A DNA stretch of 64,000 bases, from contig JAQFVV010012396.1 of assembly GCA_028023455.1 (NCBI GenBank), forward strand, positions 3,749,156 through 3,813,155, given 5' to 3'. The notes beneath the pieces were generated by a model. That model ran no database searches. It was not told where the DNA came from and saw only the letters and a program-made list of their open reading frames with translations. Source of the DNA: Epiperipatus broadwayi. Its lineage: Eukaryota > Onychophora > Udeonychophora > Euonychophora > Peripatidae. Numbering within the stretch: position 1 is the first letter of the stretch; the number at the start of each line of letters is the position of its first letter. Both the position numbers and the translations under genes were made by a program. Of this stretch, positions 38,240 to 48,859 are shown piece after piece.

Positions 38240-38625
38240 GTATAAAAAATTTCTCTGTCTTCTTTGGTGATTTGATTGGCTTGATTTGCACTTTGAACAG
38301 ATTACTCTCTTATTTGCACTTTACGTATGCGTCTCAATGTAAAAAAAAAAGAAAAGAGCGCGAATTTAAGAACAGATCATCTGTTAGTTTGCTTTTGGAG
38401 GGAAAGAAAAAAGAAAAGAAAATGGTAAAAAGGCAAATGGTGTAATTTTGATAAGCTTATTTAAAATAGTGAATAAGTAAACGGATTACCACTAATTTTC
38501 TATAAACATAAAAATAACATCGTGGTATTTAATTATAAGATGAATTGCTAAATTTAAAAGTCTGTTCAAGTCAGCTGGCCAAGTGGATCAAATCACCGGT
38601 AATAATTTCCAATATTACATTTAAA
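38240..38625 (+). promoter_or_regulatory. Possible promoter or 5' UTR region
   Basis: The AT-rich background gives way to more mixed sequence. It has an inverted CCAAT motif (GATTGGCTTG near 38274-38283), two TTGCACTTT-type phrases about 40 bases apart, CG-containing TACGTATGCGT and GAGCGCGAATTT, and then a purine-rich stretch. It lies just upstream of the possible first coding exon. No TATA box or initiator can be fixed. This is suggestive only. Confidence 0.2.
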
Positions 38626-38669
38626 ATGTCGGAGCTTCCCAGTTTAAAAGAATTAATTGCAAGAATTTG
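38626..38669 (+). CDS. Possible first coding exon
   Basis: An ATG at 38626 has A at -3 and opens MSELPSLKELIARI. The text then meets TTTG|GTATGT, a good splice-donor match, after 44 coding bases (phase 2). Composition is less AT-rich than the surroundings and upstream text looks promoter-like. The peptide is not one I recognise. A second candidate exon at 41045-41101 would continue the frame. Short exons arise by chance in 64 kb, so this remains a hypothesis. Confidence 0.22.
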
Positions 38670-38769
38670 GTATGTTTTAAAATGTTTATTGTTCTACAAT
38701 TTGGAAAATTTAAATAAGTATTTTAATTACAGAAGTTTTATAAATATGAAAATTTGTTTTTTAAAAAAG

Positions 38770-39300
38770 AAGTTTAAATTAAAGTAAAACGTTAAAATTA
38801 TCAACATAGTTTAATATTTCCGTTTCTAATTCTAATAAAAATATAGTATTGATTGATATTTAACTTTATAATGCCAGTAATATATTTGCTAGTTAATTTG
38901 TTTGCCATTTGGATAATAAACAGTCTTCAAATAATTGATCAAGGCTATTTTCTAATTTTATCGTCAGTTTGGAATGATTAAATTAATTGCTGTAATTATT
39001 ATTCCTAGACTTAAGCGTGGATAAATAAATATTTAGCATGGATGTGATAAACTTGGAACATTTTTGATAGAGAAATGTAGAAATTAATAACTTATGAAAA
39101 ACATTTTCATTTAAATTCTGCGAGTCATGTCTTAAAATTGTTTCATGTTTATGGAGCCACGTAAAAATCGTTAATCTAATAGTGATTATAATAACTAACA
39201 AATGGATAAAATTGCATGTATGGAATTCAACTATAATTATAGCTATTACTTCGTACATTTATTGTTCGACACATCGTACATGGATTTCACGGATCATATT
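38770..39300. other. AT-rich stretch in a CG-bearing domain
   Basis: No gene is seen. Isolated CG dinucleotides are commoner from here to about 41.4 kb than in the flanks. Confidence 0.35.
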
Positions 39301-39302
39301 TG

Positions 39303-39428
39303 TAGTTATAAAATGCTATACAATCTAATTTGTGACATACACACCTGCTAAAATTCATGTATTGAACTATAAAATGCTATACATTTAATTTATATCACAC
39401 ACACACCTGTTAGATTTATGTAGTTGAT
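39303..39428. repeat. Diverged 63-bp tandem duplication
   Basis: (A/C)TATAAAATGCTATACA, TTTAATTT-like, CACACACCTG(C/T)TA and ATTCATGTA-like phrases occur twice in order, starting near 39305 and 39369. Confidence 0.7.
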
Positions 39429-39859
39429 GAATAATTCATTACTTTAATTTTATCGTTATATGAACTTGCATGTGAAGTTCATAAGTTATATTTTATTAAG
39501 TTTAAATTAATAGGGGTTGAATAAAATACTTATTCAAAAGAATAGCGCTTGCGAAAAAGCTTGAAAAGTACTAAATGAATTCATGAGATGTATCAATCTT
39601 TGTGGGATATTTTTGTGAGTCTTTCCAGATTTATATTCCGATACTAATATTACTTATATTATATTACATATGTTTTATTTTAAGCAAGATAAGTTAGTAC
39701 ATTAGTTGTCCTGATTAGTGTAACATTTTATTATGCAAGAACTCACATTTGCTAAAGTGTTAGTGTTTTCTGAACGATCAGAATAACTGAGGGGGATGAT
39801 TTTGCACTTTAATGTGAAGTAAATAGTAATGTTGTTTTATAATGTTGAAAGGCATTAAT

Positions 39860-40045
39860 CTGTGCCGGTGGTTAATCCGCAGATTATTTAATTGCCATTT
39901 TTTGTATTTTACACTCATTCCAGCGCTGGTGGTTAATCCGCGGAATTGTGTAATTATACGTATTACTTTATGATGGTGTATCAATCCACAAAGCGTTTAG
40001 TATTATTTAATTCCTATGTGTAGATGAACGCATCCACAGGAATAT
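39860..40045. repeat. Degenerate repeat of GGTGGTTAATCCGC type
   Basis: GCCGGTGGTTAATCCGCAG (near 39864), GCTGGTGGTTAATCCGCGG (near 39925) and the weaker GATGGTGTATCAATCCACAA (near 39971) are spaced 50-60 bases apart, each followed by an AT-rich linker with TTAATT or GTAATT. A fourth, weaker echo (GATGAACGCATCCACAGG) lies near 40024. The conserved cores are CG-bearing in an AT-rich background. Confidence 0.5.
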
Positions 40046-40049
40046 GTTT

Positions 40050-41040
40050 TACTTCATAGATATAAGTTGGGCAAAGTATTTCAGTTAATCTGCTAAATCA
40101 TCTTCTTCCATTTTTAAGCATAGTTCATAAGTTAGATCATCAAATTGTAGCAGGACATTCTATTCAAGTTACTTCGTAATAATTAACTGTCGGTTGATTA
40201 TTATTTACCGGAGTGTAAGTTTAAATTTTCATTTTATTTAATGATTGCATTATAGCTAAATCCTACAGATATAATATTATTTATTATATTATTATAATTT
40301 TACGGTATGGATTTATTGAATCTGGAAATGATGTTAAATACTTCATGAGTTGATGTTGAATTTAGTATAATTTGCTCAAGATTCATTATATCAAATTGAA
40401 ATAAGGTATGATTAGGTTTTTTAAAACCGTACCTATGATATGTTATTGAAGAAAGTCGATGGAATTATAATTTATTTATTTTATTTGTTTATTTATGTCT
40501 TTAATCATAACATTAGAATTAATTACTTATAATTCATAAATTTGTAAATAAACGTTGATTTATAATTAAACTTACTGTGCCCTTGCTATGTGTCATTCGT
40601 AAAATCAGAAATCATAAACCTTGGATAGAGCATACATTGAAATACATACTATCGTCAACATGATATAAAAGTTTAGTGATATTTTGAAAAGAAAACATTT
40701 GGATGTTTTCGTCTTTGGTAGTTTATGATGTGTGAGGTACAATAAAATCCCATTTACCTTTTCCATCATTTTGGCTTTGCGTAGTTGATTCTAGTATACA
40801 ATATAAATTAATTATTAGACTTGTAAACAGATTTACCAAATAATGATATGATTGAATATATTTACTTAACATTTTAAATTGTCATTTGTCAGTATAAAAA
40901 GAGTCTCAGTGATATAGTAAACTATAAAAAAGAACCCAAGTATTTATGTTTATTTATTGCAAAGCTTTACCTGGACTAGCATTTGTATTAAAAATCATAT
41001 AGATGGTTTTAAATTTCATAATATTATGTATTTCTACAAA
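40050..41040. other. Stretch without recognised features
   Basis: AT-rich with scattered CG. No exon or repeat is evident. Confidence 0.4.
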
Positions 41041-41044
41041 TTAG

Positions 41045-41101
41045 GCAATCTTGTACATGGTCGGCCATCGGGTCTCATACAAAGAAAAATCGCAAATTAA
41101 G
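41045..41101 (+). CDS. Possible internal coding exon
   Basis: A 57-base segment lies between TTTCTACAAATTAG (acceptor-like, weak pyrimidine tract) and AAG|GTTTGT (good donor). It contains several CG dinucleotides. In the frame left by the 38626 exon (phase 2) it is fully open, giving Trp at the junction and then QSCTWSAIGSHTKKNRKL. Another frame is open as well. No known domain is recognised. Support comes only from splice signals, phase and composition. Confidence 0.2.
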
Positions 41102-41329
41102 GTTTGTAACATAATAACATTGCACTTATAATTTGTTTAAAGTATTCTATCATACTACTATGATAGGTCATCACGGTACACCCTGGCTGCGATCAAATTA
41201 AATCATAAAAGTTTATGTTAGATCATTAGTTTGGTCTGTGGTAAGTTGCTCCAGATGTTGGCTGTGGTCTTTGGTGCATAAAATATATAGCATAATAGGC
41301 TTTTGGATATAGCTCTTAATAGCTGACAA

Positions 41330-41425
41330 TGTGTAGCGGGAATTGATCAGTGATCGAGGTTACGATTCTCAGTGCACTTACGTTACGTAGTTGGGAACAC
41401 ATACATACGAGGTAGAGGGTTACAA
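41330..41425 (+). repeat. Possible tRNA-like fragment
   Basis: GAGGTTACGATTCTC (41356-41370) resembles a Pol III B box, with a weak A-box candidate TAGCTGACAATG upstream. The patch is CG-rich compared with its flanks. A TA run follows at about 41427. Confidence 0.25.
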
Positions 41426-41547
41426 TATATATATATATATTGATTTAGCATATGAATTTAGATAACTTAACTATTGATAAAATATCATTATTTACATAAT
41501 TAAATATTATAAATTAACTCAATATATCTATAACTTCTTTCACTACT

Positions 41548-42036
41548 CGTTTGTAATTCAATAAAGAGTGAAGATCCGTTATGCAGAAAAGATTACACTA
41601 TTATAACCACTTTACCGATTTACATTTTAAGACTGCTTTTGATCAGGCCACTCATATCCATAGCACTAAGATAGGTTTGTAGGAGAAAGAATGTATAGGT
41701 TAATTAGTATGCAAGTTGGATGTTCTTTGCAATAAACCATTCCTTTTGGTATTTTCTCTTTTGATTGGTGCACTCAGCACAAACCATATTAATGTCGGGA
41801 GGATTAAAATTGTGGCCCAAGTCAATCTCATGTTCTAGAAATACTGACTTTATGCCAATAATTTTATTAGCTTCTGGACCTGCCTTCTAATTTCAATCAA
41901 CTATTGAATACATCAAAGACAAATTACCTCAAAACCAGACTCTCCAAATGATTTATAAAATTAGCTGCAATAAACCCATTTGCAAAAAAATTTATTATGG
42001 TAGCTTTCATGCCCATAGTGCCATTAGATTAGCACA

Positions 42037-42079
<43 letters not shown>

Positions 42080-42470
42080 AACACATAGACCTCAATATAA
42101 AATCAGTATTTTTAAAACATAAGATCAACTTGGGCCACAGTTTTGATCCACTCAATACCAAAGTGGTTTGCACTGAGCTTAAAAATTGAAAGAGAAAATA
42201 TAAAGAGATGTGTTTTATTACAAATAAAATATGCATGTGATAAATTAAAAAGACCCATGCATTGCATTAGCAATCAAGTGATATATGTAAATTTACAAAC
42301 TTGCATATTAATCAACCTATAAGTTCTTTCTATTACATACATATCTTAATACTATGAATATGATCAGCCTGGTTGAAAGCAGTGAAAATCTATAAATCTG
42401 TAAAGAACTTATAATTTTATAATCCTTCATGCATAGTAGATCTTTTCTATTTATTGAATCAAATACTGTA
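41548..42470. repeat. Long diverged inverted repeat (two arms)
   Basis: The arm 41548-41852 read in reverse complement matches 42096-42470 in order. Shared phrases include ACTTGGGCCACA, GAGAAAATA, CTTGCATA(C/T)TAAT, AACCTATA, TTCTTTCT, ACATACATATCTTA-like text, GCAGT, and AGATC near the outer end. Many positions differ, so the pair is old. The spacer (41853-42095) holds GC-richer text and a (CA)n(TA)n microsatellite at 42036-42079. It may be two inverted copies of one repeat or the remains of a foldback element. Confidence 0.75.
42036..42079. repeat. Compound (CA)n(TA)n microsatellite
   Basis: About 24 bases of CA followed by about 20 of TA inside the inverted-repeat spacer. Confidence 0.95.
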
Positions 42471-42580
42471 GGGTATTTTCCAACAATTATGTGTAATTTC
42501 CTTCTTCACTAATTAACCAAATATTGTTAATAAACTTTTCAGCCCCACTTTACTCACTAGATTACTTAGCTAATGGAGAA

Positions 42581-42582
<2 letters not shown>

Positions 42583-42619
<37 letters not shown>

Positions 42620-42648
42620 GCACTCCCCTAATTATGAACATATGATAA

Positions 42649-42687
<39 letters not shown>

Positions 42688-42708
42688 GCACTCCCCTAAT
42701 TATGAACA
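42583..42708. repeat. Duplicated (TA)n plus Tigger terminus
   Basis: A TA run followed by CAGGCACTCCCCTAATTATG occurs twice, with the terminus at 42617 and again at 42685 (period 68). Only the second is followed by the rest of the transposon. Confidence 0.85.
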
Positions 42709-43034
42709 CTGGAGTTATAAATATTTTGCTATTACACAATCACTTTTGGATTTCAGATCTTTATTTATGCATATACTTTCATGTATAATTAATGCTATAC
42801 ACTGTAGAAAGAAATGGGTATTCAAAATTGTACACTATTTTAGTACTTTAATAATTAAAAAATTCCTTTTAATAATTAAAACTACAAATTTACAGTATCT
42901 GATAAAAAAAACTATTTAAATACATTTGTATTTGAATTTTTTCTAAAGAAAGATAAACTTTAGAATTCATTATTATTAATTAAAAACATAGTATTGATAC
43001 AACCAAAAAGAATTCAAAGTCTCATAAATCCCAA

Positions 43035-44020
43035 ATGGTCAAGCCAAAAATTGATATAGTTAGACAATTTAAAAATGATAAATCTTTTGCTTCATTTGTG
43101 AAATCAAGAACAAAATTAAGTAATATGCTAAAAATTATGGAAATATTTCTTCAAAGATGGTTTCAAAAAGATATGTCAGAGTAATGGATGAAATGGAGAA
43201 ATCTTTGGCTTTATAGATTGAAGATCAATATCAAAAAGAAATCCCAGTGATTTTATCAATTATTCAAGCTAAGGCTCTTAGTTTGCATGAAGATTGGAAT
43301 AAAGAATTAAAAGAAGACACTGCTGTTGAATTTGTAACAAACAATGGCTGATTTCACAAATTTAAAATGAAATATTGTTTATATAATACTAAATGTACTG
43401 GGGAAGGTTGCCAATGCAGATAAGAAAGCTGCCTGTAAAATTATTTCCACTCTCTCTAATATCATTAAAGATGCAGATTATTTTCCAAGCCTAGTCTTCA
43501 ATCTAGATGAGACAGGATTATTTGGAAAAAAGATGCATGCATGCACATATTTAACAAAGGAAGAATCAGTTGCATTTGGGCATAAATCTTCTAAAACAGA
43601 TTAACATTGCTTTTTGGAGGTAATTTAGCTGGTGATTTTAAATTGAAGACAATGCTAATTTATCAGCCAGAAAATTCTAGAGCATTAAAAGAAAAAGATA
43701 AAAGAATGCTTCTAGTTATTCGGAAATAAAATACTAAAGCCTGAGATACTATACAGCTTTTTCAAGATTGGTTTTCACATCATTTTGTGCATTCTGTTAG
43801 ACAATATCATAGTGAGAATAATTCACCATTTAAAATATTACTCTTATACAATTTTTATGGACATCCAAAATCCCTGAAAAATTTATATCCAGAAGATAAT
43901 GTTGTGTTTATCTCTCCCAATACCACAAGTGAAATACAATCTATGAACCAAACTGTGATAGATACTTTTAAAGCAGCATTATATGACAAGATTAATGACT
44001 CAAGCAATAAAGACAATTGA
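43035..44020 (+). pseudogene. Tigger/pogo transposase relic
   Basis: From ATG 43035 the frame reads MVKPKIDIVRQF, an N-terminal DNA-binding region. Around 43170-43350, in shifted frames, comes a CENPB-type segment (QKEIPVILSIIQAKALSL) with stops where Trp is expected. At 43492-43590 FNLDETGLF gives the first catalytic Asp (codon 43506-43508). At 43787-44020, FKILLLYNFYGHP stands where LLLDNAPGHP is usual, so the second catalytic Asp is replaced by Tyr. PNTTSEIQSMNQTVIDTFKA follows, the usual PNTTS...QPMDQGVI motif. Multiple frameshifts and stops show it is dead. Confidence 0.85.
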
Positions 44021-44324
44021 CAAAAAAGGTAGACCTACATTAAGAGATTTTTGGAAAAGTTATAATATTGAATATAATAAATATTATTGGGGATGTGTGG
44101 ACTGAAATAAGAGAGTCAACAATGAAAGATTTTTGGAAAAAATATATTCACAAATGATGAATGCTTCTATGGACATTGAATAAATTCCTGAAATATCACA
44201 ACTGAAATAGTCAATATAATGAATAAGTTAAATTTAGATTTTACTTATGAAGGTATTGATGAGTTAATGCATCTCACTCAAAACCTCTGTCAAATGAAGA
44301 CTTGATTAAACTACAAGAGATGAA

Positions 44325-44475
44325 TGAAATACAAAATGAAGAAGAACTTGATAATGAACTTATTTTTAAGAGTTTGTCAATCAAGAATGAAGCCTATTGA
44401 AATACAAAATAAAGAAGAACTTGATAATGAATTTTATCCTTATGAGTTTGTCAATCAAGAATATGAATGAAGCCT
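44325..44475. repeat. Tandem duplication within the Tigger 3' part
   Basis: GAAATACAAAAT(G/A)AAGAAG, CTTGATAATGAA and GAGTTTGTCAATCAAGAAT occur twice in order about 71 bases apart. It arose after insertion or in an ancestral copy. Confidence 0.8.
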
Positions 44476-44638
44476 TCATGCATCTTGAAAAATTTTTGAC
44501 CATCATGGAAGAATGTGATCCCAGTGGAGAGCATATATCTCATGTATGAAAGGCAATAGAAAAAGACACAATGTTACAGAATTCTTTATCAAGAAAAAAA
44601 AAGAATACAAGTCAACTAATTCTTGATAAATTTGTAAA

Positions 44639-44720
44639 CAAAAACTCCAAATACTAATCAATAAAAAATAAATAAACAAAACACCAAATACTAATCAATA
44701 AAAAATAAATACTGTATTTT
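44639..44720. repeat. Short tandem duplication, about 43 bp
   Basis: CCAAATACTAATCAATAAAA followed by AATAAA occurs twice, near 44646 and 44682. Confidence 0.8.
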
Positions 44721-44789
44721 AAAACGCTTTTTGATTTTTTTTCATACCTCTACCAATTAAGTTTATAATTAGGAGACTGCCTGTATATG

Positions 44790-45114
44790 TAATAATTAAT
44801 AATAGAGTAATTTATATATCTGTAATATTATGGAAGCAATTATCTCTTCATACATGCACTAAAATTGACACACACTCACCCATCTATTAATTATTTTAAA
44901 ACTATAGATGTTTCACCTATGTTTAGAGTGTATTCTTTAAATAAACTAACAATTATTGATTGTTTCTAAATTAGGATTTGAACCTATTATATGTTTGATT
45001 TTTATATCAGTATACTTCTTGTACAATTTCAGTTTTTTTATCACAGGGAAAAAAAGTTTATTTTTAGTACCTGCAACACTAAATTTTATTAGTTTATCTA
45101 GATATAGCATAGTG

Positions 45115-45118
<4 letters not shown>
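44790..45118. other. AT-rich stretch
   Basis: No gene is seen. The frame at 44956-45210 runs into a TA tract and is not supported. Confidence 0.4.

Positions 45119-45152
<34 letters not shown>
45119..45152. repeat. (TA)n microsatellite
   Basis: About 34 bases of TA, followed by TTGGGGATATATATAA. A shorter TA run comes at 45194-45208. Confidence 0.95.
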
Positions 45153-45155
<3 letters not shown>

Positions 45156-45208
45156 GGATATATATAAACATTACAAGCATAAAGCTAAACTAGTATATAT
45201 ATATATAT

Positions 45209-45418
45209 AATATTGGGGAAGGAACTATTTTTCACACGTGCTTAAAACTGACATCCATTGTACAATCAAACAACAGAAAAGTGTGTGTCGATTTTAACAC
45301 GTGTAAAAAATAGTTGCTTCCACAATATTAATTTATATATACATAAAAAGTGTGTGTCGATTTTAACACGTGTAAAAAATAGTTGCTTCCACAATATTAA
45401 TTTATATTTACATATATT
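45209..45418. repeat. Inverted plus tandem repeat
   Basis: A unit GTGTGTCGATTTTAACACGT and following GTAAAAAATAGTTGCTTCC up to AATATTAATTTATAT occurs at 45281 and again at 45350 (period 69). Its reverse complement lies at 45209-45255 (AATATTGGGGAAGGAACTAT then TTTTCACACGTG). The left arm can pair with either right copy, giving a stem of about 46 bases. Each unit contains CACGTG or ACACGTGT, a palindrome. The open frames on both strands are by-products of the repeat. Confidence 0.85.
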
Positions 45419-45419
45419 A

Positions 45420-47420
45420 GAATTCTCAATTGAACTTCTAACCAAGTATACACTTTTCCACTGTTTAGAAAAGAATATTATCACACTCGTTTTATACTTT
45501 AATCATACAATGCTTAAATCAAATAAAAGTTATTAATTATTATCAAATTAGAGTTAAATATGTTAAATTTATATCTGTGTGTGTGTGCTATGAAAATTGT
45601 ATTTGAATTATTATCTAAAGATATTTTATTTTCTATTAAGTCAATAAACTTTTTTTAAAATATATATATAATAGACTTTGAATAACCCTCTGCAAGGTAA
45701 AAGACCTTCTCAACAGCTTTTCAAAGAAGAATAGTGAAGATGAAGGCATAACTCACTAAGCTTGCCAAATGCTTAGTGATGAAAAATTTAATAATTTTCT
45801 ATCTGTATATAAATAACAAAATATCCATTTTTTAACCAATACCAAATGACTACCTATGTTGGCTATAAGTTAACTATCTAAAAACAAATACTAAGTTTGA
45901 AATTTATTTCACTGTTTTTTTATTTAGACAGAAAGATAACCTCCTAATTTAAATGTGCTTTGATATTTAGCACATTTAAGATAAGAAGTGATCTCTGTTT
46001 ATATTTTACGTTATTTGACAGTATTTAATTTACCTTATAAATATGATAATTTATTCTTAGTTTACAATGCAATTAAAATGAGTAACAACTAATTCTTTCT
46101 TTGTAAACGATTTACAAAATAGTTTCACTGATGTTGCTTTGACACATTACCATTTGATTTAAATGTCATGTTCATCAAAGTAGAATTTGTTTAGACATTT
46201 ATATAATTACAAAAAAATGAAAATCTTTTTTTTTATTATATCATAACTTGAACAATGAAACGTGTTGTACTAAAATCACACTAAATTTAAATTAGGTTAC
46301 ATTTCTAATTATTTACATTATTTCGTGAAGTTATTTTACATATGAATAGTGAATTACAAAATATGTTTACATAACATTTAGCAATCTATAGAAATGTATA
46401 TTAATGAATTTACATATAACAACACATACGTGGAAATGGAAAATTAGTAATATAAGTAAATTCAATATTAATTTTCTTCTTCTTCCTTTTCTTATGTATT
46501 GATTAAAAAAGGTGTGAATGGTATGATAATTCAATATTACTGTAAACAATGATGTTTGGATATGGTTATGTGACTGAGTTATAATTCACAATTTAAACAG
46601 AAGTAGCTTACACGTTCCTAATAATTAGTACCGTTAAATTTTAAAAAGTAACCTAAAGTTTATTAAATTAAAAGTTATGCCTTAATGCAATATTTAATTA
46701 TCATGTTACCTGCTTAGTGTGTAATTTAGAGGTTTATTAATGTTGAATTTTTATAGTATATCCCACAAATTAGATTACTACAATTTTAACAATATTAAGA
46801 GTGCTTATATCATTTTTACCAAGAAAAGATTCTGGGTGTATATTCATATCTTTATTGTAATTCATCAGAATGTGACCAAAATTAAATTGCTAGGCTAATA
46901 TTATACAACCAATTATCTTGAATTACTATTTAATTGTAAATTTGGATCTGGTTGTCTGAGATTATTGTTTTTATTTCACATTGATTTTTTCCCTTCATTT
47001 ATATTTATAAATCAAATTTACATACATTTGTTTGTTTGTGTAATGAAATTGTGTGTTTCTTCTTTATATTCCAAAGCTGAGTGCATTTTCAGTAAAGTTC
47101 ACCATAACCATAGCTCTCTTAAATTGATTATGGTTGTAACTTTATTTATACTGTAATCTAATTATGTATCCATTTTTATTTAAATTAGCACCTTTAAATA
47201 TTCCATTTGTTAGATAATTGGATGCTGCTGTTTTTTTTTTATTACAATACTATGGTTGACTAAACCATTCCTCCTTGACCTTTTCTTTTTTGTAACTGCA
47301 GTATCTGTGGATTGTAGTTGCAAAAAGTAAACATTTGTTCTGGATTGTTTTTAACATGTTTAATCTTGTATGCAATATGTGGTGTGTCCTCCTTTGTATG
47401 CTATTATCAACCTATTAACA
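45420..47420. other. AT-rich stretch with small hairpins
   Basis: No gene is seen. CACTAAGC and GCTTAGTG (45754-45778) form an 8-base stem with a 9-base loop. Confidence 0.45.
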
Positions 47421-47427
47421 TTAGGGG

Positions 47428-47464
47428 GGTATGGAAACAGACTTTGAAAGTTAGTTTGCATACC
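47428..47464. repeat. 37-bp near-palindrome
   Basis: GGTATGGAAACAGACTTT pairs with AAAGTTAGTTTGCATACC apart from two positions and one wobble, leaving a one-base centre. Confidence 0.7.
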
Positions 47465-47634
47465 TTTTTTTATGTTATTCATTAATCTTGGAATATAAGA
47501 CAAACTAATTTATAATTTATTTTCAGATTGCAGTTTGGAAGTTTGCTTTATATTTCTAAGAAATTGTTTAATAACATTCATAAGAATGTTCATGCTATAA
47601 CCCATACTACATTGATCTTAAACATATCCATCTC

Positions 47635-47727
47635 TAGTATTTTTTCTGGCTGCCTTGTATTTATAAAATGTCAAAAGTCTATAGTATTTTTTCTGGCTGC
47701 CTTGTATTTACAAAATGTCAAAAGTCT
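47635..47727. repeat. 47-bp tandem duplication
   Basis: TAGTATTTTTTCTGGCTGCC then TTGTATTTA(T/C)AAAATGTC and AAAAGTCT occurs twice, at 47635 and 47682, with one visible difference. It lies just upstream of the gypsy relic and may belong to its 5' LTR or leader. Confidence 0.85.
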
Positions 47728-47995
47728 CTTAAGTAATGGTTTAATCCTGAGAGCTTTACTCACAACAGTGACATAAGCTCCCCCTAGTGGATTATTAGCT
47801 TTGTCACCAGCAATTTTTTGGAGTTACAAAACATAGTGGTACAATTAAAATTACAAGTGGTAACTTGAAAAACATAAAAAAAAATCAATTGTAGAACAGC
47901 TACAAACAGTAGTTGTAGAAGTAATTATGAGTGGTAACTTGTAAAAATAAAAATTGGTAATATTTCTCTAATGAGTTAAAGAGAGAAATAAATAA

Positions 47996-48760
47996 ATGGC
48001 TAATTCTGTTAGCTCCATGGAAGCTTTTGACCCAGCTCATCCTGAGGAGTGGTCAAGTTATAAAGGGTGATTAATATTTTACCTACAGGCTAACCAAATT
48101 AAGAATTCTGTGGTAAAACTAGCAACATTAAGATCCATAATAGGTCCTTAAACTTATGATATACTCAAGTTTCAATCTACAGCAGAAACACTAGCTGACC
48201 TAGATTTTGACAAAATGTTAATAACCTCACATATTATTTTTCCCCATAACTCTTGACAATAATGCAAAGATATTATTTCAATTTCTGCATCCAAGATCAG
48301 GGCAAAAAGCTAGAGAGTTTGCCATGAAAATCTGAACATTGGCATTAAAATGTGAATTCAGAAGATTTCCTGAATGAAGTACTTCATGATCATTTTATTT
48401 ATAGCATAAATGATCACAACTTATGACTTAAATTGCTGATGATTCCAGATTTAAATTTTGCAACAGCTATGGTCCAAGTAGTACTAAAAGAATCAATAGC
48501 TAGTCAGGCAAACCCTTTACAAAAAATTACTAAGTGATGTGCAAACAATCAAACATAACAATGGATCAGTCAAATACTCAGTCAGGTCAGATAATTCAGC
48601 ATCAAATATTCTAATGCAATGCTATAAATGCAATGAACAAATGAACATACATACAGAATTACCACAACACATATACAGAATGTCCACACCACTATACAAC
48701 ATGTATATTTTGCAAGTGAGTCGGTCATATAAAGTGGCATGTCTAAAATTAAAAAGACAG
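47996..48760 (+). pseudogene. Ty3/gypsy gag relic with zinc knuckle
   Basis: From ATG 47996 the frame reads MANSVSSMEAFDPAHPEEWS and stops at a TGA (48068-48070) where Arg is likely, which would fit CGA to TGA decay. Later frames give LQANQIKN, TYDILKFQSTAETLADLDFD, then after a shift REFAMKI and NPLQKIT, all typical of gypsy gag. At about 48690-48735 CIFCK-VGHIKWHV matches the C-x2-C-x4-H-x4-C knuckle with the last Cys lost. Confidence 0.75.
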
Positions 48761-48859
48761 TGCTGATATGAGAATGGAAAAAACCATTCTAAAAAAACAG
48801 CAAAGGCAAACAAACAAGTTGCCTATATAAATTACATTAAAGATGATTAGTGTGGATTT

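Larger units (their letters stand above)
42685..44783 (+). mobile_element. Decayed Tigger/pogo-type DNA transposon
   Basis: The element starts CAGGCACTCCCCTAATTATG and ends with the near reverse complement TTATAATTAGGAGACTGCC followed by TG, with TA directly outside both ends. This is the TIR and TA target pattern of pogo/Tigger elements. It is about 2.1 kb long, close to typical length. Between the ends lie relics of a helix-turn-helix domain, a CENPB-type domain and a DDE transposase. It cannot encode an active enzyme. Confidence 0.9.

Noticed and set aside
45258-45536. Frames on both strands with an internal repeated peptide
   Set aside because: The peptide repeat comes from the 69-bp tandem duplication and is open on both strands by chance.
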